From Clostridium moniliforme (lineage in GTDB: Bacteria; Bacillota; Clostridia; Clostridiales; Clostridiaceae), in NCBI RefSeq assembly GCF_017873235.1, contig NZ_JAGGJZ010000001.1:248001-312000 (forward strand): DNA of 64,000 nucleotides. Reading direction: 5' to 3'. How positions within the stretch are numbered: the stretch's first letter is position 1; each line of letters begins with the position of its first letter. Under the pieces are notes generated by a model. The model made no database searches and had not been told where the DNA came from. It saw only the letters and a program-made list of their open reading frames with translations. This document shows, piece by piece, positions 44,642 through 54,345 of this stretch. The position numbers were made by a program, and so were the translations under genes.

Positions 44642-46339
44642 CTAATATAATTCACCTAATTTATCTTTTTTATCATTTATTAAATCAATAAAAACTTTAG
44701 CTATTTTAGGATCAAATTGAGTTCCACTACAAGCTTTAAGCTCCTCAATTCCTTCATCATAAGTTTTTCTCTTATTGTAAGGTCTATTTGATGTCATAGC
44801 ATCAAAACAATCTACAACAGTTAAAACTCTTGCAAGATATGGTATAGCTTCACCTTTCAATCCTGATGGATATCCAGTTCCATCATATTTTTCATGATGA
44901 TGCAATATTAAAGGTGCTATTCTTTGTAATGATGCTACTGGCTTTATAATGTCAACTCCATTTTGTGGATGTTGTTTTAACATATTCCACTCCTCATTAG
45001 TTAATGGCATCTTCTTTATTAAAACTTCTTTAGAAATATTTATTTTACCTATATCATGCATATAAGCTCCATAAACTAATGTCATTTTATCTTCTTTATT
45101 TAAATTTAATTTATCTGCTAAAAGTCTACTATAAAAAACTAATCTTTCACAATGTCCATATGTATACCTATCTTTTGCATTTATTACACTTACTAATGTT
45201 TTTATAGATGCAACCAATTCAATTTCACTTTCATCTATCTCATTTTTTAATTCATCTAATATTGATACATAAGTTTCAACTCTGTTTTTGTTAAAAAACT
45301 TTGCCCTATATAGAGCATCATCAGCACTTTTAATTAATTCAAATTCATTTGTTGCTTTATCTGGATAAACTGAAATTCCAATAGACACTGTTAAATTTTT
45401 ATTAGGCTGATTTTGTTGCCCATAAAAATATGTATTTTCTATACTATATCTAATTTTTTCTGCTATTTCAGTTGCACCTTTTTCATCAGTGTTAGGTAAA
45501 ATTATTGCAAATTCTTCTCCACCATATCTAGATACTATATCACAATCCCTAGTTATTTCTTTAAGTGTTTTACCTATTTTCTTTAATACTTTATCTCCTT
45601 CTTGATGACCATATAAATCATTATAATGTTTAAAATAATCTATATCTAAAAATATCATAGATATTTTTTCATTATTTTCTTTAGAATATTTTATTTTTCT
45701 GTCTAGTGCTTCATAAAAATATCTATGGTTATATACTCCTGTTAATCCATCTTCATTTGCTAAACTTATAAGTCTATTTATATGTTCTCCTTCAATTTTA
45801 ACATAAAATCCAAGAGGCCATGCTGTTAATATAAATACTCCTGACAGAACTAAATCATTTTCAAAGTATACATTTATATTATCTAAAGGGACATATATAA
45901 TATCTATAGATAATATTATAAAAGATGCTATCACAGAAAATATTAATCCTTTTTTAATTCCTGATTGTATTGTAGTTGTTATTATTATAAATAAAAAAAT
46001 AATCTTGTATTCACTCTCATTTGCCCCAGATATTATTATAGCAATAGAAAATATTATAACAAATATAATGTTTTCAACAATTTGTATAGTTAACGAATTT
46101 TTTCCTTTTAATTTTTTAGAAGTAGATAATGTCCATATTAAATAAATTAGTAATAACAAAAATACTATAGCACCTGAACCTATAACACTATATTGTGCAT
46201 ATAAGTAATTCTCAATTTTACTATATTTCTTAAAAAAATATTGTAAAAATATTAAACCAGCAAATAATAAAGAACCTAGCTTTACTATTGCTACTATTTC
46301 ATCAATTTGTTTACGTCTATCCTTTTCGATTCTATCCAT
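44642..46339 (-). CDS. Membrane-bound GGDEF and HD-GYP cyclic-di-GMP enzyme
   Basis: The 565-residue protein has six membrane helices in the first 180 residues. A GGDEF domain follows, with active-site RYGGEEF near residue 270 and an RxxD inhibitory site (RDCD) five residues before it. An HD-GYP domain completes it, with HDIGK near 426 and HHEKYDGTGYPSGLKGEAI. It should therefore both make and degrade c-di-GMP, with product inhibition of the cyclase. GAGG lies ten bases before the ATG. It is downstream of agrD but separated by a strong GC-rich terminator, so it is probably its own unit. A regulatory tie to the agr locus is possible but unproven. Confidence 0.93.
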   Translation of the reverse strand: MDRIEKDRRKQIDEIVAIVKLGSLLFAGLIFLQYFFKKYSKIENYLYAQYSVIGSGAIVFLLLLIYLIWTLSTSKKLKGKNSLTIQIVENIIFVIIFSIAIIISGANESEYKIIFLFIIITTTIQSGIKKGLIFSVIASFIILSIDIIYVPLDNINVYFENDLVLSGVFILTAWPLGFYVKIEGEHINRLISLANEDGLTGVYNHRYFYEALDRKIKYSKENNEKISMIFLDIDYFKHYNDLYGHQEGDKVLKKIGKTLKEITRDCDIVSRYGGEEFAIILPNTDEKGATEIAEKIRYSIENTYFYGQQNQPNKNLTVSIGISVYPDKATNEFELIKSADDALYRAKFFNKNRVETYVSILDELKNEIDESEIELVASIKTLVSVINAKDRYTYGHCERLVFYSRLLADKLNLNKEDKMTLVYGAYMHDIGKINISKEVLIKKMPLTNEEWNMLKQHPQNGVDIIKPVASLQRIAPLILHHHEKYDGTGYPSGLKGEAIPYLARVLTVVDCFDAMTSNRPYNKRKTYDEGIEELKACSGTQFDPKIAKVFIDLINDKKDKLGELY

Positions 46340-46360
46340 GTATGTTAATCCTCATATTTT

Positions 46361-46386
46361 AAAAGGCCGGTAAAACTCCGGCCATA
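46361..46386 (-). terminator. GC-rich intrinsic terminator after agrD
   Basis: GGCCGG (46365-46370) and CCGGCC (46378-46383) pair around a 7-base loop, followed on the minus strand by TTTT. It is striking in such AT-rich DNA. Confidence 0.88.
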
Positions 46387-46389
46387 TTT

Positions 46390-46524
46390 CTACTTTTCTC
46401 TTAGACTCTTTGGTTCTTCTGGTTGATAGAAATACCACATACAAGCAGATGTAGATATAACTCCTGCAAATACAGTTGCAATAGTTGCAATTCCCATTAA
46501 CAACTTACTATTTAATTTTTTCAT
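46390..46524 (-). CDS. agrD: AgrD-type autoinducing peptide precursor
   Basis: The 44-residue peptide begins MKKLNSKLLMGIATIATVFA, an amphipathic membrane-binding leader, and ends YQPEEPKSLREK, the acidic tail recognised by AgrB. The core between them is ISTSACMWYF. Cys28 with the next four residues would give a five-residue thiolactone ring Cys-Met-Trp-Tyr-Phe, close to the CLWFT ring of C. perfringens AgrD (recalled from memory). AGGAGG lies seven bases before the ATG. It is 26 bases downstream of agrB. The number of residues before the ring in the mature signal cannot be predicted. Confidence 0.92.
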   Translation of the reverse strand: MKKLNSKLLMGIATIATVFAGVISTSACMWYFYQPEEPKSLREK

Positions 46525-46550
46525 ATGTAAACCTCCTAAATTTATAATAT

Positions 46551-47192
46551 TTAAATAAATTTATTAAAAAAAGAATCTATTTTACCCAATACTATATATC
46601 CCACCTTAGTAATTGAAAAAACTTGCCACATTATACCTGCATAAATACAAATACAATAAATAAGCATATTTTTATTAAGTAAATTATAATAATTAAATAT
46701 AAAAATACAAACTAAAGTTAAATAGAAAGTTAATACTACTATAGATTTCTTTTTTAATATCTTTTTCTTTTTTATACTTTTTATAGGTTTTTTTATACTA
46801 TCAACTGGAGCTAACTTAAATATTAAAAAATAAGCTAATATAAAAGTAAATATTCCAGTTATAATTATCATTTTCAATGTAAGAGGTAAGTATTTTATTA
46901 CAATTGGAACTATCGTGCAATTAAATGTTCCAATGATCATACAAGTTTTAGAATTGCTTGCATGTACTCCTCCAGAATATTTCCTTAAAATGCCCGTACT
47001 AAATGACATCATAAGTCCTTCTATGAGAACATTGAATATAATTCCAAAAATAACAACAAGTAAAATTGATAATAATGTTTGTATTATTCCAAATATTCCA
47101 TAGGCTATAACTTCTTTTTTTTCATTATCTGCTTTTATTTCTTCTGCAATTTTATCTGCAATTCTATTTGATATTACTTCTATATCAATCAT
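46551..47192 (-). CDS. agrB: AgrB-type membrane cysteine endopeptidase
   Basis: The 213-residue protein processes AgrD, cutting its C-terminal tail and forming the thiolactone. The catalytic region RKYSGGVHASNSKTC gives His77 and Cys84, the same numbering as the catalytic pair reported for S. aureus AgrB. Five to six membrane helices follow and precede it. The ATG is one base after the stop of the preceding membrane-protein gene, with its ribosome site (AGAGGAAAAG) inside that gene. The agr-like operon here has four genes, and neither AgrC kinase nor AgrA is adjacent. Confidence 0.95.
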   Translation of the reverse strand: MIDIEVISNRIADKIAEEIKADNEKKEVIAYGIFGIIQTLLSILLVVIFGIIFNVLIEGLMMSFSTGILRKYSGGVHASNSKTCMIIGTFNCTIVPIVIKYLPLTLKMIIITGIFTFILAYFLIFKLAPVDSIKKPIKSIKKKKILKKKSIVVLTFYLTLVCIFIFNYYNLLNKNMLIYCICIYAGIMWQVFSITKVGYIVLGKIDSFFNKFI

Positions 47193-47193
47193 T

Positions 47194-47652
47194 TTACTTT
47201 TCCTCTTTTTTATACAGTAAGAATTTAATAATTAAAATAACTACGAAAAATATTATTAATGATGGTAATCCATATATTGTCTTCAATGTAGGATTAGTAA
47301 ATATTCTAATTATATTATTTCCACATAAACATTGGATAAAAAACATATTTATTCCTTCACATATAAACATTATAATTGCAGTTATTATTCCAGCTTTTAT
47401 AGATTTTAGTATATTAATTTTATCTATATATGTTGTTAATATAACTAATAGAATTATATTTAATATAGTATGTATACCATAACTTATAGGAAGTCTTCTA
47501 ATAAAAAATGTTACTACAACTAAAATTGTACTAGTCAAAAAATATAATTTTTTATTAAATTTTGTATTTGATAATATATAAACTGAGTATACAAATAAAA
47601 AGCTCTCTGGGACTCCCCTAACAATTAATTCCAAGAATGATACTGCTAACAT
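47194..47652 (-). CDS. Membrane protein resembling an AgrC sensor domain without kinase
   Basis: The 152-residue protein has about five membrane helices and nothing else. Its N-terminus (LELIVRGVPESFLFVYSVYI) and the pattern RRLPISYGIHTILNIILL resemble the peptide-sensing membrane region of AgrC-like kinases of clostridia, but it ends after the last helix (KKEEK). It is directly upstream of agrB (one base between stop and start). It may bind the peptide signal, help AgrB, or be a decoy or immunity protein. This is inferred from position and faint similarity only. Confidence 0.7.
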   Translation of the reverse strand: MLAVSFLELIVRGVPESFLFVYSVYILSNTKFNKKLYFLTSTILVVVTFFIRRLPISYGIHTILNIILLVILTTYIDKINILKSIKAGIITAIIMFICEGINMFFIQCLCGNNIIRIFTNPTLKTIYGLPSLIIFFVVILIIKFLLYKKEEK

Positions 47653-47665
47653 ACTGATTTCTCCT

Positions 47666-48220
47666 TTACACTTTTTTATATAATTTTAATATATTTATAT
47701 TTTTAACTGCATTATATATAATAAGAAAAACATACAGCCGTATAAATATATCTCCAATACTTAAAATGCTATACCCTAAATCAAATATGTCTGTTAAGAA
47801 TTTTAAATTTGTATGAGTTCCACCTAAAATATGTATATCGTTTACTTTAGAAAAAGATTCCTTAGTTGCATATCCAGTTAAATATGATAATTTTGGGAAT
47901 ACTGGCATAAAACCATTATTAGCTTTTATTGCTATATCATTTAAAATGCCTCCAAAAACAATACAAATTGAACCTATAATAGCACTAATATATTCTTTAT
48001 ACTTAAATACTAATGGCAAATAGGAACATAAATAGATCATCTTCAATATTCCTGCATATTTTATTAATTCATAATTTTTTATAAATATATTCACTTGAAA
48101 AATTATGTTTAAAAATTCCATAAATACAATGGGATATATTGTCCAACTTTTAAACAAAGGACTAATCTTATATCCTTTTATCTTACAAATTATTAAAGCA
48201 ATTATTATAGTTTCTAACAT
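47666..48220 (-). CDS. DUF5317-like membrane protein at the head of the agr operon
   Basis: The 184-residue protein has about five membrane helices and the conserved central sequence NNGFMPVFPKLSYLTGY followed by a loop ending TDIFDLGYSILSIGDIFI. This is the pattern I associate with DUF5317. It is the first gene of the operon with the sensor-like protein, agrB and agrD (gaps of 13, 1 and 26 bases). AAAGGA lies before its ATG. A TATAAT about 65 bases upstream could be the -10. No function is known. A role in signal maturation or export is plausible from context. Confidence 0.75.
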   Translation of the reverse strand: MLETIIIALIICKIKGYKISPLFKSWTIYPIVFMEFLNIIFQVNIFIKNYELIKYAGILKMIYLCSYLPLVFKYKEYISAIIGSICIVFGGILNDIAIKANNGFMPVFPKLSYLTGYATKESFSKVNDIHILGGTHTNLKFLTDIFDLGYSILSIGDIFIRLYVFLIIYNAVKNINILKLYKKV

Positions 48221-48425
48221 TAGCTGTCCTTTCTTTCTTGCATTTAATTTAAGTGAAATTTTTCAATTAATCTTTTTACATTATACTATATTTTTCAATT
48301 TTTTTCTATATTGTTTATATTTTTAAACCTTTTTACATAAATACTATAAACTAATTATTAAACTTATAAAAATATTTTACTTTTTAAATGAATAAATATA
48401 AAAATTATATTTTTATTTTACATTA

Positions 48426-49442
<1,017 letters not shown>

Positions 49443-49545
49443 TTAAAATAACCTCCTTTTATAAAAACATTATATATTAACATAACTAATTTTTTAAATA
49501 TTAATACTTACTAAATTTTATTTATAACAATTCCTTTTAACTAAA

Positions 49546-49576
49546 ATTCAGATAGAGTTAAAAACTCTATCTGAAT
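49546..49576 (-). terminator. Terminator after galT
   Basis: A perfect 14-bp stem (ATTCAGATAGAGTT, 49546-49559, with 49563-49576) has a 3-base loop, followed by T residues on the minus strand. It separates galT from the LacI-family gene. Confidence 0.85.
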
Positions 49577-49582
49577 AAATCT

Positions 49583-51100
49583 TTACTTTATTTCATTTTT
49601 TAAAGTATTAATATATTTTTCCATAGATTTTTTACCTTGTTCATTCCATTTAAATACTCCACAATCCTCTAAAACTTTTACAAATATATCTGAAACTTCT
49701 TTTTCAATTATAATTTGTACATTTTCTTTATTTATATTAGGATTTCTCTTTTTTATTTCATAAAACCAATCTAAATGGATTTTCATTTTTTCTATATCTA
49801 TTAAACTCTCATCCTTTTTAAGAAGATTTTCCTTTATAACTTCAAGTTCATCCTTTAATCTAGATGGAAGAACTGCAAGTCCTAAAACTTCAATAAGTCC
49901 TATATTTTCTTTCTTTATGTGATGTAATTCTTTGTGAGGATGAAATATTCCATCTGGATGTTCATTGCTTGTTCTATTATTTCTAAGAACAAGGTCTAAA
50001 ACATATTTATTTTCTTCAAATCTTGCAATTGGAGTTATTGTATTATGAGGTATTCCTTCACTATAAGCTAATACGTCAGCATCAGAATCACTATATTCTC
50101 TCCAATGTTTTAGTATTTTTTCTGAAAGAACGCTTAATTCTTCTCTATTTTCCCCTTTTAATCTTAAAACAGTTAAAGGCCATTTAACTATTGATAAATC
50201 TATGTTTTCATAGTTTGGAATTTTAAATTTATAAACATCCTCTGCTTTATTCATAGCAAAAGTATAATTACCACCTTGATAATGATCATGAGTTAATATT
50301 GATCCTCCAACTATAGGTAAATCTGCATTTGAACCTATAAAATAATGTGGAAACTTTTCTACAAACTCTAATATTCGATCAAAGGTTTTCTTATTTATAG
50401 TCATTGGTTCATGCTCACCTTTAAACACTATACAATGTTCATTGTAATATGCATAAGGTGAATATTGAAAAAACCAACTTTCATTACATAAATTTAATGG
50501 TATAACTCTTAAATTTTGTCTTGCAGGATGATTAAGTCTTCCCCTATACCCTTCATTTTCCTTACAAAGAAGACATTTTGGATATTTTGCAGTTGGAAGA
50601 TTTTTTGCTGCTGCAATTGCTTTTGGATCTTTCTCTGGTTTTGATAAATTAATTGTTATATCCATTTCTCCATATTCACTTTTTGATTTCCATATAAGAT
50701 TTTGAGCTATTCTATCTGTTCTTATATAATCACAAGCCTTGCTCATATTATGAAAATAAGTTGTTGCCTTTTTAGGATCCTCATTATAATTAATATTAAA
50801 CTCTTTAATAATTTCTGATGGTCTACCAACTAATATCCCCATAATTTTAGTATCAAAAAGATCTCTATATATTGGAGTATTATGTTCTATTAGTCCTTTA
50901 TCATAGGCATAATCTAAAAGATCATTTAAAATGGAAGTTGGTGTTTCAAGATTTTCCTCTAAAACTTCAACATACTCATAGTCATCAATATTAAAAACAT
51001 CAAGCAAACTATTTCTTATGAATATTTTATCTTCTTCTTTTATTAAGTTCTTTTTAATTCCATATTGAATTAATCTTTCAATATTTTTATAAATATTCAT
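49583..51100 (-). CDS. galT: UTP-hexose-1-phosphate / galactose-1-phosphate uridylyltransferase
   Basis: The 505-residue protein is the longer, gram-positive type GalT (about 500 residues, Bacillus-like). Motifs are KYPKCLLCKENEGYRGRLNHPARQN, SNADLPIVGGSILTHDHYQGG and EIPHNTITPIARF-like GIPHNTITPIARF. It transfers UMP between UDP-glucose and galactose-1-phosphate in the Leloir pathway. AGGAGG precedes the ATG. It is nine bases downstream of galK. No galE is present in the window. Confidence 0.95.
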   Translation of the reverse strand: MNIYKNIERLIQYGIKKNLIKEEDKIFIRNSLLDVFNIDDYEYVEVLEENLETPTSILNDLLDYAYDKGLIEHNTPIYRDLFDTKIMGILVGRPSEIIKEFNINYNEDPKKATTYFHNMSKACDYIRTDRIAQNLIWKSKSEYGEMDITINLSKPEKDPKAIAAAKNLPTAKYPKCLLCKENEGYRGRLNHPARQNLRVIPLNLCNESWFFQYSPYAYYNEHCIVFKGEHEPMTINKKTFDRILEFVEKFPHYFIGSNADLPIVGGSILTHDHYQGGNYTFAMNKAEDVYKFKIPNYENIDLSIVKWPLTVLRLKGENREELSVLSEKILKHWREYSDSDADVLAYSEGIPHNTITPIARFEENKYVLDLVLRNNRTSNEHPDGIFHPHKELHHIKKENIGLIEVLGLAVLPSRLKDELEVIKENLLKKDESLIDIEKMKIHLDWFYEIKKRNPNINKENVQIIIEKEVSDIFVKVLEDCGVFKWNEQGKKSMEKYINTLKNEIK

Positions 51101-51109
51101 ATTTTCCTC

Positions 51110-52273
51110 CTATATTTCTTTAGTTCCTTCACCTATATTAGCTATATAAAAACTAGCATCATAGCCTATTTTTTCTTTATATCCTTTACCTACATTTTCT
51201 ATAAAATCTTCAACCTTATCTTTTTTTACTAAAGAAACTGTACATCCTCCAAAACCAGCTCCTGTCATTCTACTTCCTAATACACCTTCTTCATTCCATG
51301 CAAGCTCAACTAAAGTATCAAGTTCAACTCCAGTTACTTCATAATCGTCTCTTAAAGAAATATGAGATTCATTCATAAGTTTTCCAAAAGTAATTAAATC
51401 ATTTTTTTCAAGAGCTTCTTTAGCCTTTAAAGTTCTTATATTTTCATAAACAGCATGTTTAGCTCTCTTTCTTCTTACTTCATCCTTTATAAGATCCTTA
51501 TTATTTTCAAATTCTTCAATGGATAATTCTCCTAATGCATTAATATTTAATTTACTCTTTAATTCCTCTAATGCAGTTTCACATTCACTTCTTCTTTCAT
51601 TATATTTAGAATCTGCAAGACCTCTTCTTTTATTTGTGTTTGAAATAACTAATACTTCATCCTTTAAATCAACCTTTGAATAACTATATTTTAAAGTATT
51701 ACAATCAAGAAGTATTGCACTATCTTTTTTACCCATTCCTATTGCAAACTGATCCATTATTCCACAATTTACTCCAACAAAAGCATTTTCTGCTTTTTGA
51801 GAAAATTTTACTAAATCTACTCTATCTATATTAAAATTAAATAACTTGTCCATCATAACTGCAATAAGCAATTCTAAAGATGCTGATGATGAAAGTCCTG
51901 CTCCATTTGGAATGTTTCCACATATAGCTACATCAAATCCTCTATCTATGTTATATCCATTTTTCTTCATAACATCTATAACACCCTTTGGATAGTTTAC
52001 CCAATCATGTGCTTTTTCATATTTTATACTATCTAAATCAAATTCAATTACACCAATATCTTCAAAGTTGCTTGAATACATTCTAACTTTTTTATCATCT
52101 CTTAATGATATTGCTCCATAAGTACCAAAACTAAGTGCACATGGAAAAACATTTCCTCCATTATAATCTGTATGTTCTCCAATTAAATTAACTCTTCCTG
52201 GTGAAAAAAATATTTTTAAATTTTCTTTATCTCCAAATATTTTAATAAAAGTATCCTTTATTTGATTTTTCAT
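51110..52273 (-). CDS. galK: Galactokinase
   Basis: The 387-residue GHMP kinase phosphorylates galactose at C1. The galactokinase signature [20 protein letters not shown] is near residue 25, the ATP-loop is [14 protein letters not shown] near 125, and [12 protein letters not shown] is near 348. Its promoter (52312-52340) is nearly identical in layout to that of galM, so galK-galT has its own start of transcription as well as possible read-through from galM. AGAGGAAT precedes the ATG. Confidence 0.96.
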   Translation of the reverse strand: MKNQIKDTFIKIFGDKENLKIFFSPGRVNLIGEHTDYNGGNVFPCALSFGTYGAISLRDDKKVRMYSSNFEDIGVIEFDLDSIKYEKAHDWVNYPKGVIDVMKKNGYNIDRGFDVAICGNIPNGAGLSSSASLELLIAVMMDKLFNFNIDRVDLVKFSQKAENAFVGVNCGIMDQFAIGMGKKDSAILLDCNTLKYSYSKVDLKDEVLVISNTNKRRGLADSKYNERRSECETALEELKSKLNINALGELSIEEFENNKDLIKDEVRRKRAKHAVYENIRTLKAKEALEKNDLITFGKLMNESHISLRDDYEVTGVELDTLVELAWNEEGVLGSRMTGAGFGGCTVSLVKKDKVEDFIENVGKGYKEKIGYDASFYIANIGEGTKEI

Positions 52274-52311
52274 AATATTCCTCTACCCTCTTTCAAATAT
52301 TGTATATTTAA

Positions 52312-52340
52312 ATAATATCACTTTAGGAAAACATTTTCAA
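52312..52340 (-). promoter_or_regulatory. galK promoter with embedded inverted repeat
   Basis: TTGAAA (52340-52335), a 17-base spacer and TATTAT (52317-52312) read on the minus strand. The sequence TGAAAATGTTTTCC overlaps the -35, with GAAAA/TTTTC half-sites suited to a LacI-family dimer. The whole 29-base element is paralogous to the galM promoter at 53563-53591. Confidence 0.7.
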
Positions 52341-52406
52341 TAATTTTACTTAATTTTTACTAATATTTTCCCTAAACACTTTCTCATTTCTATACATTAA
52401 TTACTT

Positions 52407-53438
52407 TTATATAAATTTATATTTTATATACTTATTATATTCCTCTCCTGCTCTTAAAATAGAACTTTCTTTAAAAGCATCTTCATATCCTATAGGAGGA
52501 TTTTGACATTCAAAGCATATTCCATATCTTCTCTCTATATCCTTATTTCCATATACTTTTTTGCCATCTATAAAATTCATGGAATAAATAACTACTGCTT
52601 CATTGTTTGTTTCAATTTGCATTTCTCTTCCACTTTTATCATCTTTATAAACAATATTTCTTTTATCATTAAATAAAAATGTATGATCATAACCTGAACC
52701 TAGTTTTATTTGTTCTTCATTATTATCTATATCTTTTCCTATTCTTTTTTCTTCTCTAAAATCAAAGGCAGTATTAAAGGTATTTATCACTTCTCCTGTT
52801 GGAACACTATTATTATCTATAGCTAAAATTTCATTTGATGTAACCATTAATTTATGATCTAAAACTGATTCTTTATAATCACCACTTAAATTAAAATAAG
52901 AATGATTCGTCATATTTACTAAAGTATCTTTATCACTTATTCCTTTAAATTCAATCATGAATTCGTTTTCTTTATTTAGAGAGTAAATTACATTAACATC
53001 TAAATTTCCTGGATACCCTTCCTCTCCATCTACTGATTTATAAGATAATATAAGGCTTACTTTTTCTTTTCCTATTTCTGTTTTTGCATCCCAAACCTTT
53101 TTGTTAAATCCTATATTTCCACCATGACACTGACATACTTCATAATTTTTATTAAATGTAATCTTTTCTCCATTTATAGTTACTTCTCCTTTATTAATTC
53201 TACCAGCTGTCCTTCCAATAATTCCTCCATAGTATGATGGACTTTCAATATAAGTTTCTAAATCTTCATATGCTACAACTATGTTTTCCTTTTTACCATT
53301 TTTATCTTTAGTGAAAATACCTGTTATAGCTCCACCTAAATTAAGAACCTTAATATCAACATCTCCATTACTTAATGTATATTCAATTATGTCTTTTCCT
53401 TTATAGTCAAAAACTTTTTGTTCTGACATTTTAATCAT
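52407..53438 (-). CDS. galM: Aldose 1-epimerase (mutarotase)
   Basis: The 343-residue protein interconverts alpha and beta galactose before galactokinase acts. The signature region GGIIGRTAGRINKGEVTING is near residue 70. A catalytic His is in VNMTNHSYFNLSGD near 182, and catalytic Glu is in the C-terminal FECQNPPIG (usually Glu in FxTGPPxG-like context). GGAAGGG precedes the ATG. It is the first gene of the gal cluster, and its leader contains two hairpins. Confidence 0.95.
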   Translation of the reverse strand: MIKMSEQKVFDYKGKDIIEYTLSNGDVDIKVLNLGGAITGIFTKDKNGKKENIVVAYEDLETYIESPSYYGGIIGRTAGRINKGEVTINGEKITFNKNYEVCQCHGGNIGFNKKVWDAKTEIGKEKVSLILSYKSVDGEEGYPGNLDVNVIYSLNKENEFMIEFKGISDKDTLVNMTNHSYFNLSGDYKESVLDHKLMVTSNEILAIDNNSVPTGEVINTFNTAFDFREEKRIGKDIDNNEEQIKLGSGYDHTFLFNDKRNIVYKDDKSGREMQIETNNEAVVIYSMNFIDGKKVYGNKDIERRYGICFECQNPPIGYEDAFKESSILRAGEEYNKYIKYKFI

Positions 53439-53754
53439 AAAATCCCTTCCCCCTTTATTTTAAAAATAGCTAAGCAAATAATCGCTTAGCTATTTATTTA
53501 ATTACTATTTAATAAAAATAGTAAGATGAGTTATCTTCTTTAAAATTAATGTTTATACTTAAATAATAATACTTTAGAAAAATTTTTTCAATATTTTTTA
53601 CTGCTTTTTTACTAAATATTTTTACTATATATTTGTTAATGTTTAAATATATTTTATTAAATATTTTACTTTGTATTATTTTTATAGAATTTTTAGGTAA
53701 ATTAGATGTACAATTGATTTATACATTTTATAAATAGGAGATGATTTTATTGAT
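53439..53754 (-). promoter_or_regulatory. galM promoter and leader with two tandem hairpins
   Basis: The minus-strand promoter is TTGAAA (53591-53586), a 17-base spacer and TATTAT (53568-53563), with GAAAAAATTTTTC overlapping the -35. The transcribed leader then holds two perfect hairpins: TTACTATTT/AAATAGTAA (53502-53510 with 53516-53524) and AAATAGCTAAGC/GCTTAGCTATTT (53464-53475 with 53484-53495). The second is followed by a short U run, like an intrinsic terminator, only about 25 bases before the start codon. Attenuation is possible. The remaining ~160 bases, up to the plus-strand gene at 53755, are AT-rich with repeated AGTAAAAA motifs. Confidence 0.6.
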
Positions 53755-54243
53755 ATGAATAGACCTAAAATCAAAATAGAAAAAACTTTATTTCATAAAT
53801 TTTTAATTGTATTATCCACAATTATTTTAGCATTTCATTTAATATATATTGCTTTTGTTTTTAATAAACTTCCTAATGTTATACCTACTCATTTTAATTT
53901 AAATGGTATCCCCGATTCTTATGGTTCTAAGGGAAACCTGTTTATTTTAATAATTATTTCAATAATATTTTATATATTATTTATGCTACTTACTCGTATT
54001 CCTAATCATTATAATTATTTAGTTACAATAACACCTAAAAATGCAAAAAGGCAATATAAAAATGCAGTAACTTTAGTGCTTTCTCTTCTAAGTGAGTTTT
54101 TAATTCTTTTATTTTATATGGATTATAAAACAGTTGAAATTAGTTTAGGTAATGCATCTAACATAAATTTTATGTCCTTATTTATTTTAATTATATTCTT
54201 AACATTAGCATACTTTATTTATAAGATGATAAAACTTAAATAA
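53755..54243 (+). CDS. DUF1648-domain membrane protein
   Basis: The 162-residue protein has four membrane helices. The family hallmark NKLPNVIPTHFNLNGIPDSYG lies between the first two, as in the DUF1648 / SdpI-like group (SdpI is an immunity/signalling membrane protein in Bacillus). The GGAG ribosome site is about 14 bases before the ATG, longer than usual. A six-codon ORF starts in between (ATG at 53742) and ends in ATGA overlap, so coupling is conceivable. It is convergent with nifJ. Confidence 0.8.
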   Translation: MNRPKIKIEKTLFHKFLIVLSTIILAFHLIYIAFVFNKLPNVIPTHFNLNGIPDSYGSKGNLFILIIISIIFYILFMLLTRIPNHYNYLVTITPKNAKRQYKNAVTLVLSLLSEFLILLFYMDYKTVEISLGNASNINFMSLFILIIFLTLAYFIYKMIKLK

Positions 54244-54286
54244 AATAAAAGAGGTAGATTTTTTAAATTATTCTACCTCTTTATTT
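54243..54286. terminator. Bidirectional terminator between the DUF1648 gene and nifJ
   Basis: AAATAAAAGAGGTAGA pairs with TCTACCTCTTTATTT (one bulge) around a 13-base AT loop, right after the DUF1648 stop. Confidence 0.75.
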
Positions 54287-54345
54287 ATATTATATTTTAG
54301 GATCACACGCACTATTTAATTGTAAATTTTATAATTATAAAGATC

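Noticed and set aside
52326-52341. cre site in the galK promoter
   Set aside because: TTGAAAATGTTTTCC differs from the cre consensus at two important positions (the central C and the terminal A). A LacI-type operator fits better.
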